Assembly: GCF_002154575.1 (NCBI RefSeq)
Contig: NZ_MUBA01000328.1
Span: forward strand, 1 to 33,629
Origin: Streptomyces bobili
Lineage (GTDB): Bacteria > Actinomycetota > Actinomycetes > Streptomycetales > Streptomycetaceae
DNA length: 33,629 nucleotides
Direction: 5' to 3'
The stretch's first letter is position 1; every line of letters begins with the position of its first letter. Of the stretch, positions 5,794 through 13,595 are shown piece by piece. The position numbers and the translations under genes were made by a program. The notes beneath the pieces are model-generated. The model saw nothing but the letters and a program-made list of their open reading frames with translations. It searched no databases and was not told the origin of the DNA.

Positions 5794-7626
5794 ATGGAGT
5801 TCGTGGTACTTCCCGACCATTCGGCCGGCGTCGCGGCCCTCGCACCGGCACAGTCTCCCGGGCTGCCGCGTCCCAAGGTGATCGAGCACCACTCCGGGCG
5901 TCCGTGGCTCGTGGGCGACTGGCCGGACGACGAGATCGTGTTCGTCTCGGTCGGCCCTCGCCGGCTGGCCCTGCTCGGCTGCACGACCGTTCGGCCGGAT
6001 GTCCTGGAGGCCCGGCTGGGCCGGGTCCGGTCCCTCGCCGACCTGGACGAACTCGGCCGGCTGTACTCCGGCAGCTTCCACCTCGTGGCGTCGCTCGACG
6101 GCGACGTCCGGGTGCAGGGCACGCTGTCCACCGCATGCCAGGTCTTCTACGCGCGGGTCGCCGGCGTGACGCTGGCGGCCTCACGGGCCGAGACCCTGGC
6201 GCTGCGCATCGGCGCGAGCGTCGACACGGAACGGGTAGCGCTCGAACTCCTGTCCCCGTTCGGACCTCCCGAACCGCTCAGCGAGGGTTCGGTGTGGCGC
6301 GGCGTGCGCAGCCCGCGCATCGGGCACTGCCTGGAGATCGGCAGCGACGGAGCCGGGCGTACCCGGCGCTGGTGGACGCCGCCCGAGCCCGAACGGCCTC
6401 TGGGCGACGGCGGTTTCGTCCGCGAAGCGCTGTTCGACGCCGTCGCTGCGCGAACCGCGGGTCAGAAGGTGGTGAGCGCCGACCTCTCCGGCGGCCTCGA
6501 CTCGACGAGCCTCTGCTTCGTCGCCGACCGCTCGGTCGGCACCGACCTGGCCACCCTGCACTACGAGGCGCACGGCGGCCGGGGCGAGGATCTGGCCCAC
6601 GCGCGCCGGGCGGCGGCCGTACTGCCGCGGGCCCGCCACGTGGTGGTGCAGCCGACGGACACGCCGGACTGGTACGCGCCGTTCGGGCACACCCCGCACG
6701 ACAGGGAGGGCCCGCTGATGTTCGTCCGGTCCAGGGCCACCGTCGAGCACCAGGCGGGCCTCGTCGCGTCCCTGGGCGCACGCCGTCACCTCCAGGGCGT
6801 CGGGGGCGACGAGCTGTTCCTCCCCGGCACGATGGCCCTGCACGGGCTGCTCCGGCGCGATCCGGCCGCCGCCCTGCCGCACCTGCGCGCGATGCGTTCC
6901 AAGCGACGCTGGTCGATCGCCACGACGGTGCGCACGATGGGGGCCGCGCCGTCCTACCGGCGATGGCTGGCCGCCGAGACGGACGAACTCGCCGCGGACC
7001 GGGCCTGGGGCTCGGGAGCGTACTGGGAGGTCTCGGCGAAGCTGCCGCCCTGGATCACCCCGGACGCCGCGTCGAGCGTGCGCCGTCTGCTGCGCGAGGC
7101 GATCGCGACGGGCCCTGAACCGCTGGCCGCACTCCCGGTGCAGCACGAGATGATCTGGATCAACCGGGTCAACGGCACGGTCATGCGCCGCAATTCGAGC
7201 ATCGGCGGGCATGTCGGCGTCACGTTCCACGCCCCCTACACCGACAACCGCGTGCTGGAGGCCGTCCTGTCCGTACGGCTGGCCGACCGGGTGGCCGCGA
7301 ACCGCCTCAAGCCCGTGCTCGCACGGGCACTGGACGGCGTCGTGCCGACGGAGATCCTGCACCGCACCGGCAAGGACGACGCCAGTCCCACCCTCTACGC
7401 GGGTCTGCGCCGGCGCCGCGGCGAGTTGCTCGACTTCGCGGCGGACACGCACCTGGCCCGCATGGGCCTGATCGACGGGGCGGCCCTGCGCCGGCTGCTG
7501 GTCACCACCCACGCCGACACCCGGCCACTGATGCCCTTCGACCCCACCCTCGCCTGCGAGTTGTGGTTACGAGCCCTGCAACCCGCGGGCACGACCGCCA
7601 CCGCGCCCTCGTCCCGAACCACGTAA
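5794..7626 (+). CDS. Lasso peptide macrolactam synthetase (C protein, asparagine synthetase-like)
   Basis: A 610-residue enzyme that adenylates the core Asp9 side chain and closes the ring with the Leu1 amine. The N-terminal domain (about 1-200) resembles the glutaminase domain of asparagine synthetase B but starts Met-Glu, so it lacks the catalytic Cys2, as lasso cyclases do. The synthetase domain has the ATP-binding PP-motif SGGLDS at 232-237, a second conserved GVGGDELF motif, and the NGTVMRRNSSIGGHVGVTFHAPYTD stretch near the C-terminus. GGAGG (5783-5787) precedes ATG 5794 with good spacing. It is separated from the precursor by strong hairpins and is followed nine bases later by the RRE gene. 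Length and order fit actinobacterial lasso clusters. Confidence 0.93.
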   Translation: MEFVVLPDHSAGVAALAPAQSPGLPRPKVIEHHSGRPWLVGDWPDDEIVFVSVGPRRLALLGCTTVRPDVLEARLGRVRSLADLDELGRLYSGSFHLVASLDGDVRVQGTLSTACQVFYARVAGVTLAASRAETLALRIGASVDTERVALELLSPFGPPEPLSEGSVWRGVRSPRIGHCLEIGSDGAGRTRRWWTPPEPERPLGDGGFVREALFDAVAARTAGQKVVSADLSGGLDSTSLCFVADRSVGTDLATLHYEAHGGRGEDLAHARRAAAVLPRARHVVVQPTDTPDWYAPFGHTPHDREGPLMFVRSRATVEHQAGLVASLGARRHLQGVGGDELFLPGTMALHGLLRRDPAAALPHLRAMRSKRRWSIATTVRTMGAAPSYRRWLAAETDELAADRAWGSGAYWEVSAKLPPWITPDAASSVRRLLREAIATGPEPLAALPVQHEMIWINRVNGTVMRRNSSIGGHVGVTFHAPYTDNRVLEAVLSVRLADRVAANRLKPVLARALDGVVPTEILHRTGKDDASPTLYAGLRRRRGELLDFAADTHLARMGLIDGAALRRLLVTTHADTRPLMPFDPTLACELWLRALQPAGTTATAPSSRTT

Positions 7627-7635
7627 GGAGGCGTG

Positions 7636-7893
7636 ATGACCTTCGCCCTGCTACCCGGTGTGTCCGTCGCCGACACCGAGAACGGCACCGTGCTGCTCGA
7701 CGAACGCAACGGCCGCTACTGGATGCTGAACGGCACCGGTGCCGTCGTGCTGCGCTGTCTGCTGGACGGCGAGTCGCCGCAGGAGGCCGCCCGGACGCTG
7801 TTGCGGCTCTACCCCGACGCTCCCGACCTGGCCACCGCACACGTGGAGAGCCTGCTCGACGCCCTGCGCACGGCCAAGGTGATCGTCCCGTGA
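7636..7893 (+). CDS. Lasso peptide RRE protein (B1, PqqD-like)
   Basis: An 85-residue RiPP recognition element. It is a small winged-helix protein that binds the YxxPxL leader motif and presents the precursor to the B2 protease and the cyclase. It shows the PqqD-family pattern: a beta-rich N-terminus (FALLPGVSVADTENGTVLLDERNGRYWMLNGTGAVVL) followed by helices (SPQEAARTLLRLYP and DLATAHVESLLDALRTAKVI). AAGGAGG (7625-7631) lies 4 bases before ATG 7636; GTG 7633 is directly in front and would add one residue. The stop overlaps the B2 start (GTGA), so the two halves of the protease system are translationally coupled. Confidence 0.9.
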   Translation: MTFALLPGVSVADTENGTVLLDERNGRYWMLNGTGAVVLRCLLDGESPQEAARTLLRLYPDAPDLATAHVESLLDALRTAKVIVP

Positions 7894-8318
7894 GCGGCGG
7901 CGGCACCACCCTGCGCCTCGAGTCGGCCGACCCTCCGCCCTGGCTGCTGCGCCCCGCCGCGCTGCTCGCCGCCGGCGCCGCACGCGTCCTGACCCGGCTG
8001 CCGCCGGCCAGGCTGCGCCGCGTACTGGCGTTCGCGAGCCGGGGCGCCCGCCCCGCGACCGCGGACCAGGCGCTGCGGGCACGCAACGCGGTGGTGTACG
8101 TGAGCCTGGCCTGCGCCGGCCCGCGCTGCCTGCAACGGTCCGTCGCGGCGGCTCTGTTGTGCCGACTGGGCGGCACCTGGCCCCAATGGTGCACCGGCGT
8201 GGTCACCGAACCCTTCGGGGCGCACGCCTGGGTGGCCGTGGACGGCGAGCCCGTCGGCGAGGACGCCGCGCACGTCCGCGCCTTCCACGTCATCATGACC
8301 GTACCGCCGCGCCGGTGA
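7890..8318 (+). CDS. Lasso peptide leader protease (B2, transglutaminase-like cysteine protease)
   Basis: A 142-residue protease that removes the leader after Gln21 of the precursor. The catalytic Cys80 is in CAGPRCLQRSVAAALLCRLGG; His112 and Asp118 are in GAHAWVAVDGEPVGED. Together they give the Cys-His-Asp triad of the lasso B2 family. The N-terminal 60 residues form the usual basic, amphipathic region (LLRPAALLAAGAARVLTRLP). The start is GTG 7890 inside the B1 stop, and the stop overlaps the ABC ATPase start (GTGA), so B1, B2 and the exporter ATPase form a tight translational chain. Length is typical for the stand-alone B2 form. Confidence 0.92.
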   Translation: MSGGGTTLRLESADPPPWLLRPAALLAAGAARVLTRLPPARLRRVLAFASRGARPATADQALRARNAVVYVSLACAGPRCLQRSVAAALLCRLGGTWPQWCTGVVTEPFGAHAWVAVDGEPVGEDAAHVRAFHVIMTVPPRR

Positions 8319-9250
8319 GCGCTCCCGAACCCGCGGCGATCCGCACCCGCGGCCTGCGGCGCGTCTACGGCGACACCGTGGCGGTGCACGGCCTGGACCT
8401 GACGGTGGCGGAGGGGGAGAAGTTCGGCTTCCTCGGCCCCAACGGCGCGGGCAAGTCCACCACCATCAGCATGCTGTCCACGCTGTTGCGCCCCAGCGCG
8501 GGGCGGGCGGAAGTGGCCGGAGCCGATGTGGCGCACCGTCCCGACGAGGTCAGGCGCAGGATCGGAGTCGTCTTCCAGGAGCCGACCGCCGACCGCGAGC
8601 TGACCGGGTGGCAGAACCTGTACTTCCACGCCCGCCTGCACGGCATGCCGCAGCGCGAAGTACGCTCCCAGGCCCGTTCGCTGCTCGACATGATGGGCCT
8701 CGCCGACCGGAGCGAGGCACCGGTCGGCACCTACTCCGGCGGCATGCAGCGCAGGCTGGAGGTGGCGAGGGCCTTGATGCACCGGCCGCGCGTGCTCTTC
8801 CTCGACGAGCCGACGACCGGACTCGACCCCCAGAGCCGCGCCCAGGTCTGGCAGAAACTGCACGAACTGGGCCGGCAGGACGCAGTCACCGTCTTCCTGA
8901 CCACGCACTACCTGGAGGAGGCCGAGAACTGCGACCGGATCGCGGTGATGGACCACGGCCGTCTGGTGGCGCAGGGGACTCCACAGGCACTCAAGTCGGC
9001 GATCGGCGCCGATGTCGTACACCTGCGAACGGGCGACGACGAGAACACCGTCCGCTCCATACGCGAGCGGTTCGGCCTGGACGCCGAGACGACGCCGGAC
9101 GGGGTGCGGGTCAGGACAGCCGACGGAGCGCGCTGGGTTCCGCGACTCTGCGCCCACCTCGCCACGGGCGTCACGTCGGTGGCCGTCACACGGCCCAGCC
9201 TGGACGACGTCTTCCTGCACCACACCGGCCGCTCCCTGCGGAATCCGTAG
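8315..9250 (+). CDS. ABC exporter ATP-binding protein (DrrA-like), probable lasso peptide export/immunity
   Basis: A 311-residue ATPase of the DrrA/ABC-2 exporter type. Walker A is GPNGAGKST (41-49); the Q-loop is in VVFQEPTADREL; the signature is YSGGMQRR; Walker B is VLFLDEPTTGLD; the switch histidine is in LTTHYLEEAE. The C-terminal 80 residues form the extension usual in DrrA-type proteins, ending PSLDDVFLHHTGRSL. It starts at GTG 8315 within the B2 stop codon and is followed by a matching permease 35 bases later. By position it should power export of the mature lasso peptide and thereby self-resistance. Lasso exporters are often ABC transporters but not always of this two-gene type. Confidence 0.92.
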   Translation: MSAPEPAAIRTRGLRRVYGDTVAVHGLDLTVAEGEKFGFLGPNGAGKSTTISMLSTLLRPSAGRAEVAGADVAHRPDEVRRRIGVVFQEPTADRELTGWQNLYFHARLHGMPQREVRSQARSLLDMMGLADRSEAPVGTYSGGMQRRLEVARALMHRPRVLFLDEPTTGLDPQSRAQVWQKLHELGRQDAVTVFLTTHYLEEAENCDRIAVMDHGRLVAQGTPQALKSAIGADVVHLRTGDDENTVRSIRERFGLDAETTPDGVRVRTADGARWVPRLCAHLATGVTSVAVTRPSLDDVFLHHTGRSLRNP

Positions 9251-9285
9251 AAGGACGAGCAAGAGGAAGAGATGAGGGAGCCGAC

Positions 9286-10140
9286 GTGCTGAAGCCCACC
9301 GCGGAGCGCCCCGGCCGGCTCACGGCCCGGCCGCCCGGCCGACGCGCCTCCGAGCTGGCCGCGCTGCGGGCACTGGTCCGACGGGAGACGACCCGGCTGA
9401 TCGCGAGTCCCGCCCAGACGGGACTGACGCTGTTGAATCCGCTGCTCTACTTCGTCGTGCTCGGCACCGGGCTGAGCGCCATGGTCGGGTCCGCGTCCGG
9501 CACCGGGGACTACATGATGTACGTCTATCCGGGAATCCTGATGATGGCCGTGCAGATGCCCGCGCTGAACGCCGGCATGTCCATCGTGCGCGACCGTGAG
9601 ACGGGACTGCTGCGCGCCGTGCTGGTCGCGCCGGTCCGGCGGGACACCTTCCTGGTCGGCAAGTGCCTGGGCAGCACGGCGACGGCGACGGCCCAGAGCG
9701 GGCTGCTGCTCGCGTTCGCCGGACTCGCCGGCCTGCCCTACGATCCGCTGCTGCTGCTCGCCCTGCTCGGGGAACTGGCGCTGGTAGCGTTCACCCTGAC
9801 CGCGTTCGTGACTCTGGCGGCCGTCCGTATCACCCGGATCGAGACGTTCCAGTCCGCGCTCGGTGTGACCATGCTGCCGCTGTTCTTCCTGTCGGGCGCG
9901 ATGTTCTCGGTGGAGGGCCTGCCGGTGTGGCTGGCCGCGCTGACGCTCGTCAACCCGCTGACCTACGCCGTGGACGCGCTGCGGCAGACCGTGGCAGGGG
10001 CCGCGCCGGGCGGCGTGCTCCCGACCGGGCCCGACTGGGGCGGCTGGGAGCCTCCGCTCCTTGTCGAACTGCTGGTGATGTGCGTGCTCGGCCTCGCCGC
10101 GCTGGCACTCGCGGCCCGCCGCTTCTCCCGCGCCGCGTAG
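9286..10140 (+). CDS. ABC-2 type permease (DrrB-like), partner of the lasso ABC ATPase
   Basis: A 284-residue membrane protein with about six hydrophobic segments. Residues near RRETTRLIASPAQTGLTLLNPLLYFVVLGTGL start the first helix. The GMSIVRDRETGLLRAVLVAPVRR motif in the cytoplasmic loop is typical of DrrB/ABC-2 permeases and contacts the ATPase. Later helices include VTMLPLFFLSGAMF and VELLVMCVLGLAALALA. GTG 9286 is preceded by GAGGGAG (9274-9280). It closes the lasso operon. The last eight codons' worth of sequence, including the stop, is duplicated in tandem, but the protein is unaffected because the first copy already carries the stop. Confidence 0.9.
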   Translation: MLKPTAERPGRLTARPPGRRASELAALRALVRRETTRLIASPAQTGLTLLNPLLYFVVLGTGLSAMVGSASGTGDYMMYVYPGILMMAVQMPALNAGMSIVRDRETGLLRAVLVAPVRRDTFLVGKCLGSTATATAQSGLLLAFAGLAGLPYDPLLLLALLGELALVAFTLTAFVTLAAVRITRIETFQSALGVTMLPLFFLSGAMFSVEGLPVWLAALTLVNPLTYAVDALRQTVAGAAPGGVLPTGPDWGGWEPPLLVELLVMCVLGLAALALAARRFSRAA

Positions 10141-10170
10141 TGGGCGTTCTCCCGCGCCGCGTAGTGGGCG
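10123..10170. repeat. Perfect 24-bp tandem duplication over the permease stop codon
   Basis: The 24-bp unit beginning TTCTCCCGCGCCGCGTAG is present twice in a row (10123-10146 and 10147-10170). It covers the permease codons FSRAA, the TAG stop and the next six bases. The second copy fills most of the 34-base gap to the convergent response regulator stop. Confidence 0.95.
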
Positions 10171-10174
10171 ACCC

Positions 10175-10864
10175 TCACGCCGAAGGGGTCCACTCGGCGG
10201 AGTCCGCCAGCTCGGCGGGGGTGACCAGGCCGTCCTCGATCGCACGGGCCAGCATGTCGGTCTTCGTCGGTGCCGCCCGACCTACCTGGGCGTACTTGAC
10301 CCGAGCCCGCTTGATGTACATGTCCACGGTGTGTACGGACACGCCCATGCGGCGGGCCACCGACGCCTTGGACATGGACTGGAACCACCACAGCAGCGAC
10401 GTCCGTTCCTGCGGCGACAGCTGAGGGGCCACCGGATTGCGGTCGGACACCAGGACGCCGGCCGTCGTCGGCGGCACGTAGGGCCGGTCCGCCGCGGCGG
10501 CGCGCACCGCGTGAAGCAGATGAGCCTGGCCCTCGCTCTTGGTGACGAACCCGGCAACGCCCATGTCCAGCACGTCCATCACCAGCGACTCATCGGTCGA
10601 CTGCGAGAAGACGACCAGCCGCCGGCCCTCGGCGGCTAGCTCGCCGATGTCCGACAGCACCAGCCGCCCGTTGAGGTTGAGGTCGACGATCAGGACGTCC
10701 ACCGTGTGGGAGCGCAGGTCCGCCGTGGTGTCTCCGGTGTGTCCGACGCGCACGCTCGGCTCCTCGGCCAACCAGGCCCGGACACCGTCGATCACCACCG
10801 GGTGGTCGTCGACGATGCCGACGTCGAACGTGGTCCCGGTACGGGCCATCGGGATTCCAGCCAC
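10175..10864 (-). CDS. LuxR/NarL-type response regulator
   Basis: A 229-residue DNA-binding response regulator. The receiver domain has the acidic pair in VGIVDDHPVV (residues 19-20), the phospho-acceptor Asp61 in VLIVDLNLNG and the conserved lysine in GFVTKSEG. The output domain has LSPQERTSLLWWFQSMSKASVARRMGVSVHTVDMYIKRARVKYAQVGR, a LuxR/GerE helix-turn-helix. GTG 10864 is preferred because AAGGAG lies 8 bases upstream; ATG 10849 is an alternative. The start lies inside the end of the second kinase-like gene (73-base overlap), so the three genes form one operon. It converges on the lasso operon with 34 bases between stops and is the best candidate for its regulator. Confidence 0.9.
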   Translation of the reverse strand: MAGIPMARTGTTFDVGIVDDHPVVIDGVRAWLAEEPSVRVGHTGDTTADLRSHTVDVLIVDLNLNGRLVLSDIGELAAEGRRLVVFSQSTDESLVMDVLDMGVAGFVTKSEGQAHLLHAVRAAAADRPYVPPTTAGVLVSDRNPVAPQLSPQERTSLLWWFQSMSKASVARRMGVSVHTVDMYIKRARVKYAQVGRAAPTKTDMLARAIEDGLVTPAELADSAEWTPSA

Positions 10865-11967
10865 AGCAGGTTCTCCTTCTCGTCGAACAGCACCGATGTG
10901 CCGGCGGAACGGACCAGGCGCGGCGCGGCGGACGCCGAGGCGTCGGCCACGACGCTCACCGCTATCTCGCCGGCCGTCACGACGACGGTGACCCGGGCTG
11001 ATGTCTTCGCCGACGCCAGCGCCAGGAGGGGGCCCTCGGTCAGTTGCCTGCGCACCGCCACGGGGACATCGGGCAGTTCCCCGTAGCAGACGAACGTGAC
11101 GTTCACGTCCCGTCGTTCGGCGACATCGGCGCAGGCGCGCAACTCGTGCAGCAGCGGATGTGCCGCGTCCTCCGTCTCGGCGAACAGCCTGCGCAGCCGC
11201 GTCGCCTCTATCGCGCTCGACCGCTGCACGGTGTCGTCCCCCGGATGCGCCCGGCCCTCGGCCAGGTCGTGCAGCAGTGGCGCGATCCGGTCACGCAGGT
11301 AGCGGTAGCGCCGTCGCCGCTCGACGTGCCGGGCCTCCTCGGCCGCCCGCCGTGCCATGCGGTCGGCCTGCGCCCGCGCCGCGCCGGTGGTCAGCCGGGC
11401 GGCGTGGTGCAGCTCCCGGGCGAGGAGGACGAAGGCGAGCTGGATACCGGCCGTGGTGTAGGACTGGGCGATCAGACGGGACCAGGTCACGGGGGTGTCC
11501 AGGTCGCCGCTCACCCCGAGCGCGACCGTCGTCATCGCGATCGTGCACGCCAGCAGCGCGACCAGTTCGCGCATCGGGCGCTGCATCAGGAGCAGTACAC
11601 CGAACCAGCCGACCGTGTTGGCGGCCCAGCTGATGTCGCCGATCGCCTCGCCCCCCGGATACGTCGCGACGGCGGCGACGCCGGCCAGGAGCGCGACGGA
11701 CGACAGCAACGGTGCCAGCCGGCCGCGCAGCCCGGAGCGGAGCAGGAGGACGGAGCCGACCAGCTGGACGACGGAGAGCACCAGCCACGAGGCCAGTGCC
11801 ACCCACGCGGGTTCGTACCGTGACCAGCTCCGGACCAGGATCAGCGAGTCGTAGCCGAAGTGCCAGACGGCAACGATGACGACGACCACGACGCTGATCA
11901 CATGGGCGTATCGGACCGCGACCGCTTCGCCGGCGGGTGCGCCCGTATCGCTCCTCAACGGGGCCAC
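10792..11967 (-). CDS. Kinase-like membrane sensor with degenerate ATP-binding region
   Basis: A 391-residue protein with about six membrane helices in the first 190 residues, then a coiled, arginine-rich linker (ARAQADRMARRAAEEARHVERRRRYRYLRDRI) and a C-terminal region with the shape of a histidine-kinase core. A possible H-box is weak (IAPLLHDLAEG). The ATPase part lacks a clear N-box, DxGxG box and G2 box, although it ends with the kinase-like LLWLESRW. It may therefore be an accessory or pseudokinase partner of the upstream kinase. It starts at GTG 11967, overlapping that gene by 13 bases, and overlaps the response regulator at its 3' end. The last residues after ESRW are coded in the overlap and look unconserved. 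Confidence 0.72.
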   Translation of the reverse strand: MAPLRSDTGAPAGEAVAVRYAHVISVVVVVIVAVWHFGYDSLILVRSWSRYEPAWVALASWLVLSVVQLVGSVLLLRSGLRGRLAPLLSSVALLAGVAAVATYPGGEAIGDISWAANTVGWFGVLLLMQRPMRELVALLACTIAMTTVALGVSGDLDTPVTWSRLIAQSYTTAGIQLAFVLLARELHHAARLTTGAARAQADRMARRAAEEARHVERRRRYRYLRDRIAPLLHDLAEGRAHPGDDTVQRSSAIEATRLRRLFAETEDAAHPLLHELRACADVAERRDVNVTFVCYGELPDVPVAVRRQLTEGPLLALASAKTSARVTVVVTAGEIAVSVVADASASAAPRLVRSAGTSVLFDEKENLLWLESRWPVPGPRSTSASSTTTRW

Positions 11968-13202
11968 CGCAGCACGACGTGCACGCCGTCGCCCGGCCGT
12001 GTCTCGATGCGCGCCGCCCCGCCCACCGCCGCCATCCGCCCCGTGACCGATTCCCGCAGGCCCCTGCGGTGCGCGGGCACGGTGACGGGATCGAAGCCGT
12101 GTCCCCCGTCGAGCACGTGCACGACCACACCGGCACCCACCGGCTGCACGTGTACGTGGGCCGCCGTGGTGCTGGAGTGCCGGACGACGTTCGTCAGAGC
12201 CTCCCCGACGGCGTCGGCGAGCGCGGTCACGACCGGGCGGGGCAGCAGCAGTACCGGAACGACCCCGAACCTCACGGTCAGCGCGGGCAGTCCGGGCCTC
12301 GGCGCGAACGCGGCAGAGCGCAGTGCCGCGGCCAGGGGCACCAGGGGCGTGGTCATATCGCCGGGGTCCGTCGCCCCGGCCGGGTACGCGGCGCCGTCCG
12401 TGTCCGCCGCAAGACCCTGGATCACACCGAGGTCGGCCACGGCGCGGCGCCGCAGCACCTCGGAACGCTCGGTGATCGCTCCCGTGCTCACCATCGTGAG
12501 GGTGGCGAGCACGGTGTCGTGCAGCCGCCGCTGCTGGTCACGTTCGTCCGCCCGTGCCGCCGCCCTGGCCAGGTCGTTCGCGCGAGCCTCGGCCTTGGCC
12601 GCCAGCGTGGAGTCCGCCGACCGGGCGGCGCGGCGGAGCAGGACGAACATGCCGGCGCTGAGCACGCCCTGGAGAAGGAGCACGACGGGCGCCTCGCGCA
12701 GTCCCGGCGCGCCGGCCGTGTAGGCCGTGGCGATCACGACGGCTCCGAGCAGTCCGTGGGGCTGGCGCAGGAAGCACTGCGCGTTGAGCACGGTGACGCT
12801 GGCTATGAGGTCGACCCATCCGGAGCCGGCGGACGCCGTCAGCACAGGGGAGGGGACGAGTTGGTCGTGGAACAGGCAGAGCACGGCACACACCACGACG
12901 TCCCCCGCACCGAACCGGAAGGCCGACCCTCCGCGAAGCGTGCGGATGCCGAACAAGCCCGCCCAGACCAGAACCCCGGCGACGGACAACAGCACCCACA
13001 CGGGGTTCTCCGCGGATTCCAGCCCCAGCAGCCCGACCACCGCGGCCACCGCCGCGCCGGACGTCCGCAGGACTACGGTGACCAGCAGGGCCTGACGCTG
13101 CAGGCTGAGCGTGGCGGGACCGGCGGCAGACACCTCTCGTCTGCCCCGTACCGACGGCGGGACATGCTCGGTGTGCTCGGTGTGCTCGAGTTGCTCGGAC
13201 AT
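11955..13202 (-). CDS. NarL-family sensor histidine kinase
   Basis: A 415-residue membrane kinase. The N-terminal half has about five to six hydrophobic helices between residues 37 and 190. A charged linker leads to the HisKA_3-type H-box RRLHDTVLATLTMVSTG with phospho-acceptor His228. The ATPase domain shows the N-box GEALTNVVRHSS, the G1 box DGGHGFDP and the G2 box RGLRESVTGRMAAVGG, so it should be active. The N-terminus carries a short repeat, LEHTEHTEH, from a GTGCTCG microsatellite. It leads an operon with the degenerate kinase and the response regulator, transcribed towards the lasso cluster. ATG 13202 has only a weak ribosome site. Confidence 0.9.
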   Translation of the reverse strand: MSEQLEHTEHTEHVPPSVRGRREVSAAGPATLSLQRQALLVTVVLRTSGAAVAAVVGLLGLESAENPVWVLLSVAGVLVWAGLFGIRTLRGGSAFRFGAGDVVVCAVLCLFHDQLVPSPVLTASAGSGWVDLIASVTVLNAQCFLRQPHGLLGAVVIATAYTAGAPGLREAPVVLLLQGVLSAGMFVLLRRAARSADSTLAAKAEARANDLARAAARADERDQQRRLHDTVLATLTMVSTGAITERSEVLRRRAVADLGVIQGLAADTDGAAYPAGATDPGDMTTPLVPLAAALRSAAFAPRPGLPALTVRFGVVPVLLLPRPVVTALADAVGEALTNVVRHSSTTAAHVHVQPVGAGVVVHVLDGGHGFDPVTVPAHRRGLRESVTGRMAAVGGAARIETRPGDGVHVVLRWPR

Positions 13203-13514
13203 CGGTGCATTGCCCCCGAAAGAGGGGGTTGGTCACCCCCCTGAATGACCCACGGTTCCGGATGCTTCCGTTTCACGCATCCCTGCGACGGACTCCCGCC
13301 ACGGACGTTACGGCGATTGCGGGATGCGGAGTTTGTCGTACGCGCAGTGAAGTTTGTCAGTCGTGCACAGGGTCCGTTCGCCCCCCATGGGCACCCGCTT
13401 CTGTGCGCGCGGCGAATCCATTGCGTGGCGGGAGAGGCTCCTGACAAGCTGAGTGAACCGTCAGCGCCGAGGGGGAGTGGTGAGGGTACGGGCAGCGGGG
13501 TTGTCGGGTCGCCG
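13203..13514. other. Intergenic promoter region of the kinase operon
   Basis: This 312-base gap has no convincing ORF. Close to the kinase start is the inverted repeat AGGGGG (13223-13228) and CCCCCT (13237-13242), and further out are GGATGC/GCATCC repeats, with another GGGATGCGG near 13318-13327. The right end is the junction with a truncated SDR gene. I could not assign a -35/-10 pair. Confidence 0.6.
13260..13283 (-). promoter_or_regulatory. Candidate operator upstream of the kinase operon (GGGATGCGT / GCATCC)
   Basis: Read on the minus strand this is GGGATGCGTGAA, five bases, then GCATCC: an inverted repeat GGATGC-N11-GCATCC. It shares the 9-mer GGGATGCGT plus a downstream AGCATCC with the site at 5175-5194 ahead of the lasso precursor. 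It lies about 60-80 bases upstream of the kinase start codon, a normal place for an activator or autoregulatory site. Confidence 0.42.
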
Positions 13515-13595
13515 CTACGGCAGCGCCATACGAAGGGCCGTCCCATGACCGCTGGCGCCGCCGGTGACCAGAGCGGCGGATCCGGTGAGTTTCAT
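13515..13595 (-). pseudogene. Truncated short-chain dehydrogenase (26 codons)
   Basis: The frame starts with ATG 13595, overlapping the stop of the acyl-CoA dehydrogenase (ATGA), and reads MKLTGSAALVTGGASGHG followed by eight more residues to a TAG. It matches the start of SDR family 3-hydroxyacyl-CoA dehydrogenases, including the TGGASGxG cofactor motif, with H where L or I is normal. The usual length is about 250 residues, so nearly all of the gene is lost. No continuation is visible in other frames; the break lies near 13520-13545. Confidence 0.75.
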
